23,862 nucleotides of DNA, taken from contig CAYYJM010000073.1 of assembly GCA_964471755.1 (NCBI GenBank), positions 1 to 23,862 on the forward strand, written 5' to 3'. Origin of the DNA: CAYYJM01 sp964471755 (GTDB lineage: Bacteria > Planctomycetota > Planctomycetia > Gemmatales > Gemmataceae). A model generated the notes under the pieces. The model was not told where the DNA came from. It saw only the letters and a list, made by a program, of their open reading frames with translations, and did no database searches. Position numbers and translations under genes: made by a program. Positions 1 through 8,117 of this stretch are shown piece by piece (within the stretch, counting starts at the first letter, position 1; every line of letters begins with the position of its first letter).

Positions 1-68
1 TCCATATCCTACCCGCAGCACCCCCTTAAGTTACAGGCATTGGGCGTCAGCCCGCTGGTTCTGGGCGA

Positions 69-97
69 TTGCTAGCCCGGCCGGGATCGGGTAGAGT
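69..97 (+). promoter_or_regulatory. Candidate promoter of the PSCyt1/PSD1 gene
   Basis: TTGCTA (69-74) and TAGAGT (92-97) are separated by 17 bp and lie 37 bp before the ATG at 134. Each hexamer matches the sigma-70 consensus at 4 of 6 positions. The sequence around the -10 resembles that in front of clpS. Prediction by eye only. The rest of bases 1-133 shows no gene or obvious structure. Confidence 0.35.
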
Positions 98-133
98 AAC
101 CGTCTCGCCAACCCCCGACCTGCCGAGGCGCTC

Positions 134-3100
134 ATGGCACGCGCATCCCTGCCGTTCTCCCTGCTCCTCTTGCTCACGCCGACAGTCGTCGCCGCGCCGC
201 CGAGCGGAGCGAAGGTCGATTACAACTTCCACGTCCGGCCGATCCTCTCCGATCGCTGCTTCTTCTGCCACGGCCCCGATCCGAAGGTGCGCAAGGCCCA
301 CCTCCGACTCGATGTCCGCGAAGACGCCATCCAGGCGGGCGTGATCGTTCCTGGCAAGCCGGAGAAGAGCCCGCTCGTCACGCGCATCTGCGCCACCGAT
401 GCGACGCGCATGCCGCCGAAACGGACGAACCTCAGCCTGTCGGCCGACGAAATCGCCACCCTCCGGCGCTGGATCGCCCAGGGGGCCGAGTACCGGCCAC
501 ACTGGGCCTTCCTGCCCCTGCCCAACCAGGTGCCGACACCGACCGTCTCCGCAATGAAATGGCCGCGAAACCGTCTCGATCACTTCGTCCTCGCCCGGCT
601 CGATGCCGAGAAACTGAAGCCATCGCCCGAGGCGAGCCGGGAGGACTGGCTCCGCCGTGTCACCTTCACGCTGACCGGTCTGCCGCCGACTCCAGTGGAA
701 GCCGACGCCTTCCTGGCCGATGACGGCGACCGGGCCTACGAGAAGGTCGTCGATCGGCTCCTCGCCTCGCAGCGCTTCGGCGAGCGGATGGCCATCGACT
801 GGCTCGACGTGGCCCGCTATGCCGACTCGTTCGGCTACCAGTCCGACGCCGACACAAACGTCTGGCCCTACCGTGACTGGGTCATCCGGGCCTGCAACGA
901 CAACCTGCCCTACGACAAATTCCTGACCTGGCAACTGGCCGGCGATTGCCTGCCGAAACCGACACGCGAGCAGCGCCTGGCGACGGCCTTCAATCGCCTG
1001 CACCGGATGACCGGCGAGGGCGGCAGCATCCCGGAAGAGTGGCGGCTGGAGTACGTCGCCGATCGCGTCCACACGTTCGGCACGGCGTTTCTCGGCCTGA
1101 CCTTCGAGTGTACGCGCTGCCACGATCACAAGTTCGATCCGCTCACGCAGCGCGATTACTACGCGCTGTCAGCGTTCTTCAACAACATCGACGAATGGGG
1201 CACCTACGACAGTGCCGCCTTCCGACCGACGCCGACGCTGGCACTGCCGACGCCGGCCCAGGAGGAAGCGCTCCGCACTCAGGCCGCGGCGGTCAAGGCG
1301 AAGGAGCAGGCCCTCGCCCGGATCGCTCGGGAACGCGAGACGGCCTTCCGACTCTGGCTGGCGAAGGACGATTTGAAGCCGGAGATTCCTGGCCGGATCG
1401 GCTCGTTCGCGCTGGATCGGCCGGCCTCGGGTCTGGCTCTCGCCAACCGTGTCGCGGGCCAGTCGGCCGGGAACACGGCGTCGGCCAACGTCTTTGTCGA
1501 GGGCAAGACCGGTCAGGCCCTACGCTTCAGCGGCGACGATCCGGTCAACTTCCCGAAACTGCTCGGCTCGATGGAGCGGCATGAAGACTGGACGATGACC
1601 TTCTGGCTGCATCTTCCTACGACTCTGAAATCGGCCATCGTCTTTCATCGCATGAGCGGCACCGACACGGGCTTCCACGGCACGGAATGCAAGCTCGACG
1701 AGGGCCGATTGCAGATCGCCCTGGTCCGTTTCTGGCCGGGCAACGCCGCCGCGATCCGCACGAAGGAGCCGCTGCCGGTCGGTCGCTGGGTCCCTGTCGG
1801 CGTCGGCCACGACGGTTCGGGAACCGCCGCTGGCCTGCGTCTCTGGATCGATGGTCGGCCGGCGGCCTGCGAGGTCGTCCGGAATGGCCTGACGAAGAAT
1901 CTGCAAGCCGGCGGCAGTGGCCCGACCTTCGGCGAACGCTTCCGCAGCGTCGGCCTCAAGGACGCGATGATCGACGAACTGATCATCGCCGACCGCTTTC
2001 TGAGCGACATCGAGATCGCCCAGTTGTTCGATGGCAAGGCCCTGACAGTGGCCCTGGAGAAGAAGGAAGCGGCCAGCCTGCGTGACTACTACCTGTCAGC
2101 CATCGACACCGAGACGGCGAAGGCACGGGCCGAGTTGACTGCGGCCCGGAAGGGCTACTTCGCCACCCAGACGGGCATCAACGAGATCATGACCATGACC
2201 GAGATGGCAGGTCAGCGGCCGGCTCACATTCTGCGTCGCGGCGAGTACGACGCTCCGCGTGATCGGCCGGTCGAACGTGCCACACCGGCGTCACTGCCCG
2301 CCTTTCCAGAGGGAGCGCCCCGCGACCGGCTCGGCCTGGCCCGCTGGCTGACAGGCCCGCGTCATCCGCTCACGGCCAGGGTCGCCGTTAATCGCTTCTG
2401 GCAACTCTGCTTCGGTCGGGGTCTCGTCGCCACGGCGGACAACTTCGGCGTCCAGGGAGCGTTGCCGTCGCATCCGGACCTGCTCGACGCTCTGGCTCGC
2501 GATTTNNNNNNNNNNGGCTGGAACGTGAAGGATCTGCTCCGGACTATCGTCCTGTCGGCGACCTATCGCCAGCGTTCGACGACGACGCCAGCCCTGCGTG
2601 AACGCGATCCGGACAACGTGCTGCTGGCCCGTGGCCCGAGTTGGCGTCTGTCGGCCGAGATGCTGCGCGACACAGCCCTGTTCGCCGGTGGTCTGCTCGT
2701 CGAGAAGATTGGCGGTCCCTCGGTTCGGCCTTATTCTCCCGGCGAACTGTGGAAGTCGCAGAATCCGTTTCTGCCGCCGTACGTCGCCGATCGGGGCGAG
2801 GGGTTGTATCGGCGAAGCATGTACACCTTCTGGCGGCGGACGGCACCGCCACCCAACATGCTCGCGTTCGACGCCGCCAACCGTGAGGTGTGCGTCGCCC
2901 GGCGGCAGACAACGACGACGCCGTTGCAGCCGCTGGTGCTGCTGAACGACCCGCAGTTCGTCGAGTCAGCCCGCGGACTGGGCGAACGCCTGTTGCGTCA
3001 CGCGGGCACCGATGAGGAGAATCTGACGTGGGCCTTCCGCGTGACGACGACGCGAGCGCCGACGGCTCCGGAGAAGGCCCTGCTCGTGAAGGCGTTCGCC

Positions 3101-3262
3101 GCACAGAAGGAGCGATTCGCGAAGGACCCGGAGGCGGCCCGCAAGTACCTGTCCGTCGGTGCGAAGCCGATGGCGAAGGATCTGCCGCTGGCGGATCTTG
3201 CTGCGGCGAGTGTCGTCGCGAACCTGCTGCTCAACGTCGATGCGGCGCTGATGGTACGGTAG
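134..3262 (+). CDS. Secreted PSCyt1-DUF1549-LamG-DUF1553 (PSD1) cytochrome-type protein
   Basis: This is a 1042-residue member of the large planctomycete family that combines a cytochrome-like N-terminus with DUF1549 and DUF1553. Residues 1-21 form a signal peptide ending near VVAA. A heme-binding CFFCH lies at residues 42-46 (PSCyt1) and a second motif, CTRCH, at 326-330 inside DUF1549 (about 150-350). Roughly residues 430-640 look like a LamG/concanavalin-like insert, and DUF1553 runs from about 725 to 1000. The C-terminus looks complete. The family is thought to act outside the cytoplasmic membrane, perhaps in redox or polysaccharide processes; its biochemical role is unproven. The usual DUF1501 partner is not downstream. 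Ten N at 2506-2515 replace about four codons, and both flanks are in the same frame. The ATG is preceded by a GAGG element. Domain assignment is firm; function is not. Confidence 0.93.
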   Translation: MARASLPFSLLLLLTPTVVAAPPSGAKVDYNFHVRPILSDRCFFCHGPDPKVRKAHLRLDVREDAIQAGVIVPGKPEKSPLVTRICATDATRMPPKRTNLSLSADEIATLRRWIAQGAEYRPHWAFLPLPNQVPTPTVSAMKWPRNRLDHFVLARLDAEKLKPSPEASREDWLRRVTFTLTGLPPTPVEADAFLADDGDRAYEKVVDRLLASQRFGERMAIDWLDVARYADSFGYQSDADTNVWPYRDWVIRACNDNLPYDKFLTWQLAGDCLPKPTREQRLATAFNRLHRMTGEGGSIPEEWRLEYVADRVHTFGTAFLGLTFECTRCHDHKFDPLTQRDYYALSAFFNNIDEWGTYDSAAFRPTPTLALPTPAQEEALRTQAAAVKAKEQALARIARERETAFRLWLAKDDLKPEIPGRIGSFALDRPASGLALANRVAGQSAGNTASANVFVEGKTGQALRFSGDDPVNFPKLLGSMERHEDWTMTFWLHLPTTLKSAIVFHRMSGTDTGFHGTECKLDEGRLQIALVRFWPGNAAAIRTKEPLPVGRWVPVGVGHDGSGTAAGLRLWIDGRPAACEVVRNGLTKNLQAGGSGPTFGERFRSVGLKDAMIDELIIADRFLSDIEIAQLFDGKALTVALEKKEAASLRDYYLSAIDTETAKARAELTAARKGYFATQTGINEIMTMTEMAGQRPAHILRRGEYDAPRDRPVERATPASLPAFPEGAPRDRLGLARWLTGPRHPLTARVAVNRFWQLCFGRGLVATADNFGVQGALPSHPDLLDALARDXXXXGWNVKDLLRTIVLSATYRQRSTTTPALRERDPDNVLLARGPSWRLSAEMLRDTALFAGGLLVEKIGGPSVRPYSPGELWKSQNPFLPPYVADRGEGLYRRSMYTFWRRTAPPPNMLAFDAANREVCVARRQTTTTPLQPLVLLNDPQFVESARGLGERLLRHAGTDEENLTWAFRVTTTRAPTAPEKALLVKAFAAQKERFAKDPEAARKYLSVGAKPMAKDLPLADLAAASVVANLLLNVDAALMVR
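2506..2515. other. Assembly gap of 10 N inside the PSD1 gene
   Basis: Ten undetermined bases fall at codons 791-794 of the cytochrome-type gene. Reading continues in the same frame on both sides (ALARD before, GWNVKDL after). From memory, family members have about this spacing there, such as DF-x-x-x-GW, so 10 bp is plausibly the true length. Confidence 0.95.
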
Positions 3263-3303
3263 ACTGGTCGACAGCTGTCGCAGAATCGTCAGTGGAGGGG
3301 ATC

Positions 3304-3702
3304 ATGTCCAGACCTGGTATCCGGCCCCGACAACACGTCGTGGTCCTGGCGATAGTTACCTGGTTGGTGACGGTTTGTTGTCTCTTCGCGGAGGACCCGA
3401 TGCCTCCGGTCCGGCCGGCGAACTACCTGGCCCAGATCACCCGGATCTGGAAGCAGAGACCGGTGGTGGTCGTTGGACCAGTGCGGACCATCAGCAGCGC
3501 CGAAATGGCCCGATTGATCACCGACTTCGACGCTCGACTGCGAGCCTTTCCCATTCTGGTCCCACCAGTCGTGGTCGTCTTCACCCGGGCCGATCTGGCT
3601 GGGCAGGTTGGCGAACTGATCGCGGCGGTTGAAGCACTACCGAAGCGGTCGCCGATACGGTGTGGCGGCGTTTCGTGTGCTTTCAGTCCGACATCTCAAT
3701 GA
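3304..3702 (+). CDS. Short secreted protein of unknown function
   Basis: This reads as a 132-residue protein. The ATG at 3304 has a good ribosome binding site (GGAGGGG) six or fewer bases away and lies 41 bp after the PSD1 gene, so co-transcription is likely. Residues 1-30 look like a signal peptide: basic start, hydrophobic VVVLAIVTWLVTVCCLFA, then the mature part. The remainder has hydrophobic strands (RPVVVVGPVRTISS, PPVVVVFTRADL) but I recognise no family. The last 20 residues (PIRCGGVSCAFSPTSQ) look unlike the rest, so the frame may be truncated or shifted near 3640-3702. The position next to a broken acpH remnant fits a nearby rearrangement. Function unknown. Confidence 0.6.
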   Translation: MSRPGIRPRQHVVVLAIVTWLVTVCCLFAEDPMPPVRPANYLAQITRIWKQRPVVVVGPVRTISSAEMARLITDFDARLRAFPILVPPVVVVFTRADLAGQVGELIAAVEALPKRSPIRCGGVSCAFSPTSQ

Positions 3703-3750
3703 TCCGAGGAAGGGGGAGTTTCCTGATTGTGCTTGCTGAGTTGTCGCAAG

Positions 3751-3867
3751 TCATCCCGCTGCTCGGACCGTCGATGGAGCAAAACCCTTGACGAGGTCGG
3801 CCGTCAAGTTGCCGAGTCGGAACGTGACGTCTGGCGTGGACAGCAATGCGTGGGCGAGCCAGTTCAT
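3751..3867 (-). pseudogene. acpH: ACP phosphodiesterase (AcpH/DUF479) N-terminal remnant
   Basis: A 38-codon frame on the minus strand starts MNWLAHALLS and continues RLGNLTADLVKG before losing family resemblance and stopping at TGA 3751-3753. E. coli AcpH begins MNFLAHLHL and then has GNLLADFVRG, so the conserved N, LAH, GNL, AD and V-(K/R)-G positions are all present. The intact enzyme is about 190-200 residues and removes phosphopantetheine from acyl carrier protein; the rest of it, including most of the metal site, is absent. I saw no continuation in the other two frames downstream. The start keeps a GGAGG element and lies 27 bp downstream of the DUF4058-like gene, suggesting it was once that gene's operon partner. 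A genuine micro-protein is possible but less likely. Confidence 0.65.
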
Positions 3868-3894
3868 GACGGAACGTCCTCCAGCGTCAGGCTG

Positions 3895-4614
3895 TCAAGG
3901 TGCCAGCTTGCTCCGCCGGCACGCCTCGATGTACGTCGTCTCCAGATCGACCGGCACCGTCTCGGCGTTGAGCAGTCCGAGCGGCAGCACGGGCAGGGAC
4001 TGGCCGAGCGTCAAGGCGTGTGGCCAGATCTCGATTCGGTCGCCCGCCTCGGTTCGCCGTGGCCGATATGCGACCGCGTAGATCGTCGCCTCGGCCGGCA
4101 TTCGGAACGCGACTGCTTCGCCGAGCAGGGCCAGCGTCTCGTTGTGCAAGTTGGCCAACCGGTTCGTCACCAGATCGACGACGATCAGGCCGATGCCACG
4201 CGTCAGGTAGGCGACACACTTCGCCGCGAAGGCCCGCCGCGTCTCCGGCCGGTCCTTGTTCGCGGGACTGACCAGTTCGATGGCCCCGACGAGGGTCGCC
4301 CCGGTCGTCGTGGCGAAGACCTGCACCTCGAGGTCGTCCGGAAAGACGGTGGTCAGGACCAGGTCCGTTACGGGTGGTGTCCACGCGGGAGCGGCGACCG
4401 TGCCGACCGGAGAGGCTGCCCGCCGGCCCTCAGCCAGCGAGGCGACATCCACCTCGACCCGACTGCCGATGTGGACCTGCATGTCGGCGTAGAACTCATC
4501 GCCCAGGACATCCTCGTTGAGCGTCTCGACCAGCGTCGCCGCCCAGAGGCCATGAAAACCTTCCCAGCTGCGGCGCTGGCTGATCGGTGGCTGGAAATGG
4601 TTCAACAGTGGCAT
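3895..4614 (-). CDS. DUF4058-like protein (Uma2-related nuclease-like fold suspected)
   Basis: A 239-residue soluble protein with no signal peptide. The segment AIELVSPANKDRPE (111-124), followed by FAAKCVAYLTRGIGLIVVD, matches the pattern I know from DUF4058 proteins, which are frequent in cyanobacteria and planctomycetes. The acidic and basic residues D56, E113 and K120 could correspond to a PD-(D/E)xK-like core as in Uma2 proteins, but that is inference. The biological role of the family is not established. The ATG at 4614 has a strong GGGGAGG seven bases upstream and its own candidate promoter in the 72-bp gap after the oligopeptidase gene. The downstream neighbour is the broken acpH remnant. 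Confidence 0.72.
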   Translation of the reverse strand: MPLLNHFQPPISQRRSWEGFHGLWAATLVETLNEDVLGDEFYADMQVHIGSRVEVDVASLAEGRRAASPVGTVAAPAWTPPVTDLVLTTVFPDDLEVQVFATTTGATLVGAIELVSPANKDRPETRRAFAAKCVAYLTRGIGLIVVDLVTNRLANLHNETLALLGEAVAFRMPAEATIYAVAYRPRRTEAGDRIEIWPHALTLGQSLPVLPLGLLNAETVPVDLETTYIEACRRSKLAP

Positions 4615-4637
4615 CGTGGGGCCTCCCCGTTGGTGGT

Positions 4638-4667
4638 ATTGTACCGGACCCCGGAAGCAGCTGCCAC
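4638..4667 (-). promoter_or_regulatory. Candidate promoter of the DUF4058-like gene
   Basis: On the minus strand, GTGGCA (4667-4662) and TACAAT (4643-4638) are 18 bp apart and 24 bp before the ATG at 4614. The -10 hexamer matches consensus at 5 of 6 positions, the -35 at 4 of 6. The -10 region (CCGGTACAATACC) closely resembles that of the upstream oligopeptidase gene. Confidence 0.4.
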
Positions 4668-4686
4668 TTCCCGACGCTGGGTCGTC

Positions 4687-6480
4687 TCACCCCGCCAACT
4701 GCTCCGCCTCGCTCACCATGCCATCGAGCAACTTCAGACCCAGTTCCCAGAAGCCCGGATCGTTCACGTCAATGTCGAGCTTCGCCAGCAGTTCGTGCGG
4801 TGCGGCACTGCCACCGGCCGAGAGCAGGTCCAGATAACGCGGCACGAACGATTCGCCTTCCTGCCGGTACTTCTGCACCAGGGCCAGCACCAGCAGTTCG
4901 CCGAAAGCGTAGGCGTAACAGTAGAACGGACTCCGAATGAAATGACCGATGTAGAGCCACCACCAGCCGTAGTTGTCGGTCAGCGTCACGCTGTCGCCGA
5001 ACATCGGCCGATTCACCTCCAGCCAGATCGCGTTGAGCCGCTCCGGCGTCTGCTCGCCCTGTTCGTGTCGGGCCGCGTGCAGACGCTGCTCGAATCGCGT
5101 CAGCACCACCTGGCGGAAGACCGTCGAGAAGGCGTCCTCGATCGTCCGACAGAGCAGCGCCAGCTTGACCTTCGGCTCGGGATAACGCTTCAGCAGTCGG
5201 TCGAACGTGAGCATCTCGCCAAAGACGCTGGCCGTCTCGGCCGTCGTCAACGGCGTTCCGGCCTGGAAGTAACCGACACCCCGCGACAGGTACTGATGCA
5301 CGCCATGACCCAGTTCATGGGCCAGCGTCGAGACATCCCGCAGACGGTCCATCCAGTTCAGCAGGATGTACGGATGCCCGCTCGGCACACCGCCCGCGCT
5401 GAACGCTCCGGAACGCTTCCCCTGCCGAGGATCGGCGTCGATCCAGTTCCGATCGAAGAACTCACGGACGATCGCTCCGGCCTGCGGGCTGAAGGCGTCG
5501 TAGCTCTCCTGCACGATGGCCCGCGCCGTTGGCCAGTCGCAGGCCGGCATCTCCAGCGCGACCGGAGCGTAGCGGTCGTGGTCGAAGAGTTGCTCAAGGC
5601 CCAGCAGACGTCGCTTCAGGGCGTAGTAGCGTCGCACGGTCGGATGATACCGCTCCGTCGCGCCGAGCAGAGCGGTGACGACCTCGGGCCGAATCTCGTT
5701 CTCCAGGTTGCGCGGCCCCATCGAATCGTCGAAGCCGCGCAGGTCGCAGTCGGTGCGATGATCGAGAACCAGGGTGTTGAAGACGTACGTCAGCAGTCGA
5801 GCGTTGTCTTTCAGCCCGGCAGTCAGGGCGGCCGCGGCGGCCTCGCGAACCGAACGATCCGGATCCTCCAGGCGAGCGAGCAGCCGCTGCAAGCTGGCCG
5901 ACTCGCGCGTATCGCCGTGTTCGTACGCGAAGGTGATGGCCGTCAGACTCTCCTCGTAGAGGCGGACGAACGCCGACCGGCCTGTCATCGCCTTCTGCTG
6001 AAGGATCTTCTCCTCCGGCTCGCTGCGGTAGTGCTTCTTCCACAGACGCTTCTCGGCGAGCCAGTGGCGATAGTGGGCCAGGATCGGATCGGCGATCAGG
6101 CGATCGGCGTCGGCGTCGCTCACCTCGATCCACTCCAGATCGAAGAAGATCAGGTGCTGATTCGCCGCCGTCGCCGCTTCGCGGGTGCGGGCCAGGAGGG
6201 CACCATGTCGCGGATCGTCGGTCTTCGCCGAGTGCAGCAGGCTGGCGAAGAGGACCGGCTTCGCCAGACGCTCACAGAGGGCCTCCAGATCGCGGATGGC
6301 CGCCAGGAGAAAGACGGCGGCCGGGCCGCCGGGAACGTGGAGGGTGCCGCGATACTTCTGACCGAACGCCTCGGCCTCGCGGAGGTTGGCCTCCAGGTCA
6401 CGCGGCAGGGTGGGATCGTCCACGCCGGCGTAGAGATCCTCCAGGTTCCAGGCGACTCCGGCGGCGGTGCTGGCGGCCAT
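4687..6480 (-). CDS. pepF: Oligoendopeptidase F, M3 family metallopeptidase
   Basis: A 597-residue cytosolic zinc peptidase of family M3, predicted to cut short oligopeptides. The active-site motif HELGH stands in TLAHELGHGVHQYL about two thirds along; its two histidines bind zinc and its glutamate is catalytic. A downstream TTAETASVFGE segment supplies the third ligand, and the C-terminal region contains YAYAFGELLVLAL as in PepF proteins. Length is typical (about 560-620). I place the start at the ATG at 6480 because AGGAG sits six bases upstream; a TTG six codons earlier lacks such a site. No signal peptide is visible. Monocistronic by spacing: its candidate -10 lies in 6513-6524, and the next gene downstream has its own promoter. 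Probable role is peptide recycling. Confidence 0.93.
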   Translation of the reverse strand: MAASTAAGVAWNLEDLYAGVDDPTLPRDLEANLREAEAFGQKYRGTLHVPGGPAAVFLLAAIRDLEALCERLAKPVLFASLLHSAKTDDPRHGALLARTREAATAANQHLIFFDLEWIEVSDADADRLIADPILAHYRHWLAEKRLWKKHYRSEPEEKILQQKAMTGRSAFVRLYEESLTAITFAYEHGDTRESASLQRLLARLEDPDRSVREAAAAALTAGLKDNARLLTYVFNTLVLDHRTDCDLRGFDDSMGPRNLENEIRPEVVTALLGATERYHPTVRRYYALKRRLLGLEQLFDHDRYAPVALEMPACDWPTARAIVQESYDAFSPQAGAIVREFFDRNWIDADPRQGKRSGAFSAGGVPSGHPYILLNWMDRLRDVSTLAHELGHGVHQYLSRGVGYFQAGTPLTTAETASVFGEMLTFDRLLKRYPEPKVKLALLCRTIEDAFSTVFRQVVLTRFEQRLHAARHEQGEQTPERLNAIWLEVNRPMFGDSVTLTDNYGWWWLYIGHFIRSPFYCYAYAFGELLVLALVQKYRQEGESFVPRYLDLLSAGGSAAPHELLAKLDIDVNDPGFWELGLKLLDGMVSEAEQLAG

Positions 6481-6559
6481 GTACTGCTCCTGCTTCAAGG
6501 GAAACGCATCGAGGTATTGTCCGGATGCTCGGCAGTCTGGACAGGGCTGCCCCCTTTCC

Positions 6560-6774
6560 GGCCGAGTTCCTCAGCGAGCGGTTGGCCCGGCCGATCCGTC
6601 CGGAATGGGTCCGTAACCGGCTGCACTTCGCCCAACAGGTGTTTGGTGATCTAGTTGTGGCGGAGACGGCCCGCTCTCTGCCGCTGCCGATGGAGGACGA
6701 GATCGCCGACGAGTTGGCCGTCCTGGGCCTGCTCGACTTCTGCCGCGCCGCCCTGGCCCGGCGCACGCAGCGCT
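6560..6774 (+). pseudogene. ECF sigma factor C-terminal fragment (paralogue of the gene at 8118)
   Basis: These 215 bases align without gaps to 8636-8850, the last 71 codons of the complete sigma gene. By eye there are about 21 differences (roughly 90% identity), giving about ten amino-acid changes. The reading frame stays open and continues to a TGA at 6819-6821. The fragment covers the region-4 DNA-binding part (PEWVRNRLHFA) and the acidic C-terminal tail (EDEIADELA) but lacks region 2, so it cannot act as a sigma factor. There is no start with a convincing ribosome binding site, hence pseudogene. The divergence argues for a remnant of a paralogous gene or an old duplication, not a fresh copy. 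With the intact gene it forms direct repeats around DUF1559. Confidence 0.85.
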
Positions 6775-6807
6775 ACGGGACGAGTCACCACGAAGTCCCA
6801 CTCGGAT

Positions 6808-7938
6808 CTAATCGACTGTGAGAACCTGGCCATCATCACGAGTGGCCAGCAATCCCAGGGTGCGCAGGGGAGTGGCATCGCTGAGGAACCGTACCGATCC
6901 ATCCGCGAACGATGCGTTAACTCCTCCTGGATGGGCCGAGTTCAGCGGGATGTTGTGTCCGATCGTCTGGCACACGCCCGTAGCCCAGCAGTCGCCGGTG
7001 CCGGTTGGGCCGTTGCTCCAGCCGCTTTTCCGGTTGATCGGGTAGCGAACCGTGTTGGTATTGTATCCTCGATTATCTTCGTAGCCGCCATTGTGGTAAA
7101 CGAAGTTGGGGGGCTGACCTGGATCGCCGGCACCGGTGGCCCAGCTGGCAAACGCCTGCGCGGTCCATTCGTGACGCTTCCCATCCTGCGTTGTGATGAA
7201 GTCGCCATGTTCGCTGACCAGCAGGGTGTTACTGCTGCCGTCCTGAATCTGGACCAGGCGCACTTGCGCGTTGGGAAACAGGATGCCGCCACCGCTGATG
7301 GGACCGCCAAGACAACAGGTGTAGCCTCCCGGTGTTATCGGCGGAGGGCGAGTGCCCACAGCAAGGCGAGTTTCGGTCGGAACGGCATCGGAATGAGCCC
7401 CTGCGATGGCGGTGTAGGTGGCCAGCATCAGCGGATCACCGGTGGTGCTGGCCGGGGTGACGAGAGCCCCGCTGCTGATTTGCAGAGGCAACGGTGAAGA
7501 GGGGCAGCGATATGTCGGAATGACGGCATTACTGGCGAGGGGAGCGTTGGGATTATTGTTCGGACTCAAACCCGATCCGCAGAATTGCGGTCCCTGTTTG
7601 CTGTGGAACTGCCAGCGAGAGTACAGGGCCGTCTGCTCGATCGAAGGGAGCAGGTACACCATCCAGCTGGAGCCATAGTGCCAGTCGGGAAACTGCGTGG
7701 CCTGGCCAAAAGGGGCCTGATCGGCAGCGGCACCCGGAGGGAATCGCTTGAATTGATCGTGGAAATTGTGCATCGCCAGACCGATCTGCTTGAGGTTGTT
7801 CTGGCACTGTAGCCGCGAGGCGGCCTCGCGAACTTTCTGGACCGCCGGCAGCAGCAGGCCGATGAGTACGGCGATGATGGCGATGACCACCAGCAACTCG
7901 ATCAGCGTGAAACCAAAACGGGACGTGCGGCTATTCAT
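6808..7938 (-). CDS. DUF1559 family pseudopilin-like protein
   Basis: A 376-residue protein with a type IV prepilin-style N-terminus: short basic leader, G9-F10 cleavage site with TLIEL, then one hydrophobic helix (about 13-34) and the PAVQKVREAASR stretch typical of DUF1559. Near the C-terminus, H336 and D346-G347 form the H-x9-DG motif that defines the planctomycete family. Such proteins are probably processed by a prepilin peptidase and inserted in the membrane; their function is unknown, and genomes carry dozens of copies. The start at 7938 is chosen because GGAGG lies six bases upstream and the prepilin leader begins there, although the frame extends further. It diverges from the sigma gene with a 179-bp gap. 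Two sigma-derived direct repeats flank it. Confidence 0.92.
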   Translation of the reverse strand: MNSRTSRFGFTLIELLVVIAIIAVLIGLLLPAVQKVREAASRLQCQNNLKQIGLAMHNFHDQFKRFPPGAAADQAPFGQATQFPDWHYGSSWMVYLLPSIEQTALYSRWQFHSKQGPQFCGSGLSPNNNPNAPLASNAVIPTYRCPSSPLPLQISSGALVTPASTTGDPLMLATYTAIAGAHSDAVPTETRLAVGTRPPPITPGGYTCCLGGPISGGGILFPNAQVRLVQIQDGSSNTLLVSEHGDFITTQDGKRHEWTAQAFASWATGAGDPGQPPNFVYHNGGYEDNRGYNTNTVRYPINRKSGWSNGPTGTGDCWATGVCQTIGHNIPLNSAHPGGVNASFADGSVRFLSDATPLRTLGLLATRDDGQVLTVD

Positions 7939-7986
7939 GGCGAACCTCCAGGCAGCGGCCATCACGGGCCTACGAAACAACCATCC

Positions 7987-8015
7987 CTCATACGAAAGAT
8001 TCGCCCGGTCGTTAA
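7987..8015 (-). promoter_or_regulatory. Candidate promoter of the DUF1559 gene
   Basis: On the minus strand, TTAACG (8015-8010) and TATGAG (7992-7987) are separated by 17 bp, each matching consensus at 4 of 6 positions. They lie 49 bp before the ATG at 7938. Weak, by-eye prediction. Confidence 0.27.
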
Positions 8016-8051
8016 TCTTTTCTCTCGTTTCCTGTGCCTTCCGGTTCCCGG

Positions 8052-8080
8052 GTGACCGCGTTCCTCCCATCTGGTAGGGT
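8052..8080 (+). promoter_or_regulatory. Candidate promoter of the ECF sigma gene
   Basis: GTGACC (8052-8057) and TAGGGT (8075-8080) are 17 bp apart and 37 bp before the ATG at 8118. The region CTGGTAGGGTGAACG resembles the -10 regions upstream of the PSD1 and clpS genes. By-eye prediction. Confidence 0.3.
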
Positions 8081-8117
8081 GAACGTGGCGGAAGAACCTG
8101 ACGTCCCTGGGTGGCCA

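Noticed and set aside
47..1129. A 360-codon minus-strand open frame at the left edge.
   Set aside because: Shadow of the PSCyt1/DUF1549 gene, which has heme motifs and a signal peptide on the + strand.
3727..6654. A 975-codon open frame on the + strand antisense to three genes.
   Set aside because: It covers the complement of the oligopeptidase and DUF4058-like genes, has Arg/Gln/Gly/Val-rich composition without any domain, and is explained by GC-rich codon use of the real genes.
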